Shown here in pieces: positions 63,050 through 64,000 of a stretch of DNA of 64,000 bases. Source of the stretch: Anarhynchus alexandrinus (taxonomy: Eukaryota; Chordata; Aves; Charadriiformes; Charadriidae); NCBI GenBank assembly GCA_008711295.1, contig VUYV01000062.1:1884888-1948887 (forward strand), in the 5' to 3' direction. How positions within the stretch are numbered: the stretch's first letter is position 1; the number at the start of each line of letters is the position of its first letter. The notes beneath the pieces are model-generated. The model saw nothing but the letters and a program-made list of their open reading frames with translations, had not been told where the DNA came from and did no database searches. Position numbers and translations under genes: made by a program.

Positions 63050-64000
63050 GGTAAGTTTCAGAATATGTTTCACCACTTGAAAAAATACCTGTCTGTTGAC
63101 TTTCAGTGGAATCCAGCCTGTGTGACTCAGAGTGCACCCATTTCCAATAAAGCACAAGCACAGTGGTTTCTTTTATGAGCAGCTGCAGGTACACTTGCAG
63201 CCATCTACAGATTAGATAAAAAAAGGTTTTTAGTTCTTCCCTAACAGAACGTACAATATTATTTTGGTTGCCAGTCCAGAACAAGCCTTTTTACTCTGAA
63301 AATGTGTAATCATGTGTATCTGCCTTGGTACTATGAGTTCTGCCTACATGATAGATATTACCTGCACTGAACTTCACAGTATGTGATAATAATTTGCAAT
63401 GTATTTTTCAAGTATTAAAATTTTTTACAGCTAAGAAAAATGTTAATTTTTTGGTCACATGTAGGTGTGCTATTCCTTTCTGAATTTGGTATTTTAATGG
63501 ATAGAAAAACAAATCAAAAGCAGGTAATTTTGATGTATTTTAAAGTAGATTAGTTGCTCCAAACAGGTCATCTTGGTGTAGAGGTTTGACTGGTTTCAGG
63601 ATTTTATGTTTCATGCTAAGGCAGACGGAAGTGTTTGCTGAAATGCTAGAGTAATGACTCTGAATCATTAGTTGCATTTGTTTCTTCAGCTGCAAATTTT
63701 TAAAAAAATAATCTAGTTTTGGCTTTTCTTGGATTTAGGGATATTTGTCCAAATACATGTATTTAGTTTACTAAATTTATCAGGAGAAGGAGCATTCAGT
63801 TTTATTAAAAATGACAACAAAACTGTGCCTCCCTTTTTTGGAGAGAGTAAAAATGCCTAGTGAGTTATCCCAGTGAATAGATCCCAGTACAATCAAATTT
63901 CAGATTAAAAAAGACTAAAATGACGTCTAATCTTCTGTTAGCAACTCTGTACAAAATCTTTTGTCAACTGAAGAATACTGCATGTGAACTAAACAATGAA

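Larger units (their letters stand above)
62078..64000 (+). other. NKD1: Start of the next NKD1 intron (at least 1,923 bp)
   Basis: It begins with GTAAGG and has no acceptor followed by the expected NKD1 continuation before the window ends. It contains a short TTGC repeat and a poly(T) tract, and otherwise nothing I can name. Confidence 0.88.

Noticed and set aside
1..64000. Search for an undescribed system: CRISPR-like arrays, operon-like gene clusters, phage or integrated virus, tRNA or rRNA genes
   Set aside because: No regularly spaced repeats, no adjacent coding frames, no LTR-bounded or viral coding block and no recognisable structural RNA were seen. The window is explained by a vertebrate gene with long introns and old repeats.

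Overview
The window is vertebrate nuclear DNA, almost certainly from a sauropsid. A bird is the best guess; a crocodilian or turtle is not excluded. The evidence is a split gene with GT-AG introns, AT-leaning non-coding DNA, one CR1-type LINE fragment, several decayed MIR-like SINEs and short palindromic repeats of the amniote type. There are no bacterial, phage, plasmid or CRISPR features.

One gene can be supported: NKD1 (naked cuticle homolog 1, a Dishevelled-binding negative-feedback regulator of Wnt signalling), on the + strand and incomplete at both ends. Five consecutive internal coding exons are visible at 30631-30688, 49272-49378, 51984-52079, 60782-60929 and 61993-62077. Their reading phases join without error into 164 codons plus 2 bases. 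The joined product runs from an acidic N-terminal region, through the conserved block starting VALPPEK, into the single EF-hand (EF-X, Dishevelled-binding) domain, and on to the basic segment after it. The N-terminal exons (the myristoylated MGKL start) and the C-terminal exons (including the His-rich tail) were not found here.

Layout: 1-30630 is non-coding and probably a long 5' NKD1 intron, though upstream flank cannot be ruled out. The introns between the five exons are 18,583, 2,605, 8,702 and 1,063 bp. The final 1,923 bp start the next intron. The non-coding DNA holds old repeats, homopolymer tracts, microsatellites, two perfect TCF/LEF-type motifs, two G-quadruplex-type tracts, small tandem duplications and a few short CpG-rich patches. 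Nearly all other open reading frames are short chance frames.

I found no previously undescribed biological system. The most useful points are a 58-bp exon easily missed by ORF scanning, a frame-neutral 96-bp exon carrying most of the EF-hand loop, candidate Wnt-responsive intronic motifs, and an unresolved coding-like minus-strand stretch near 33.8-35.2 kb.
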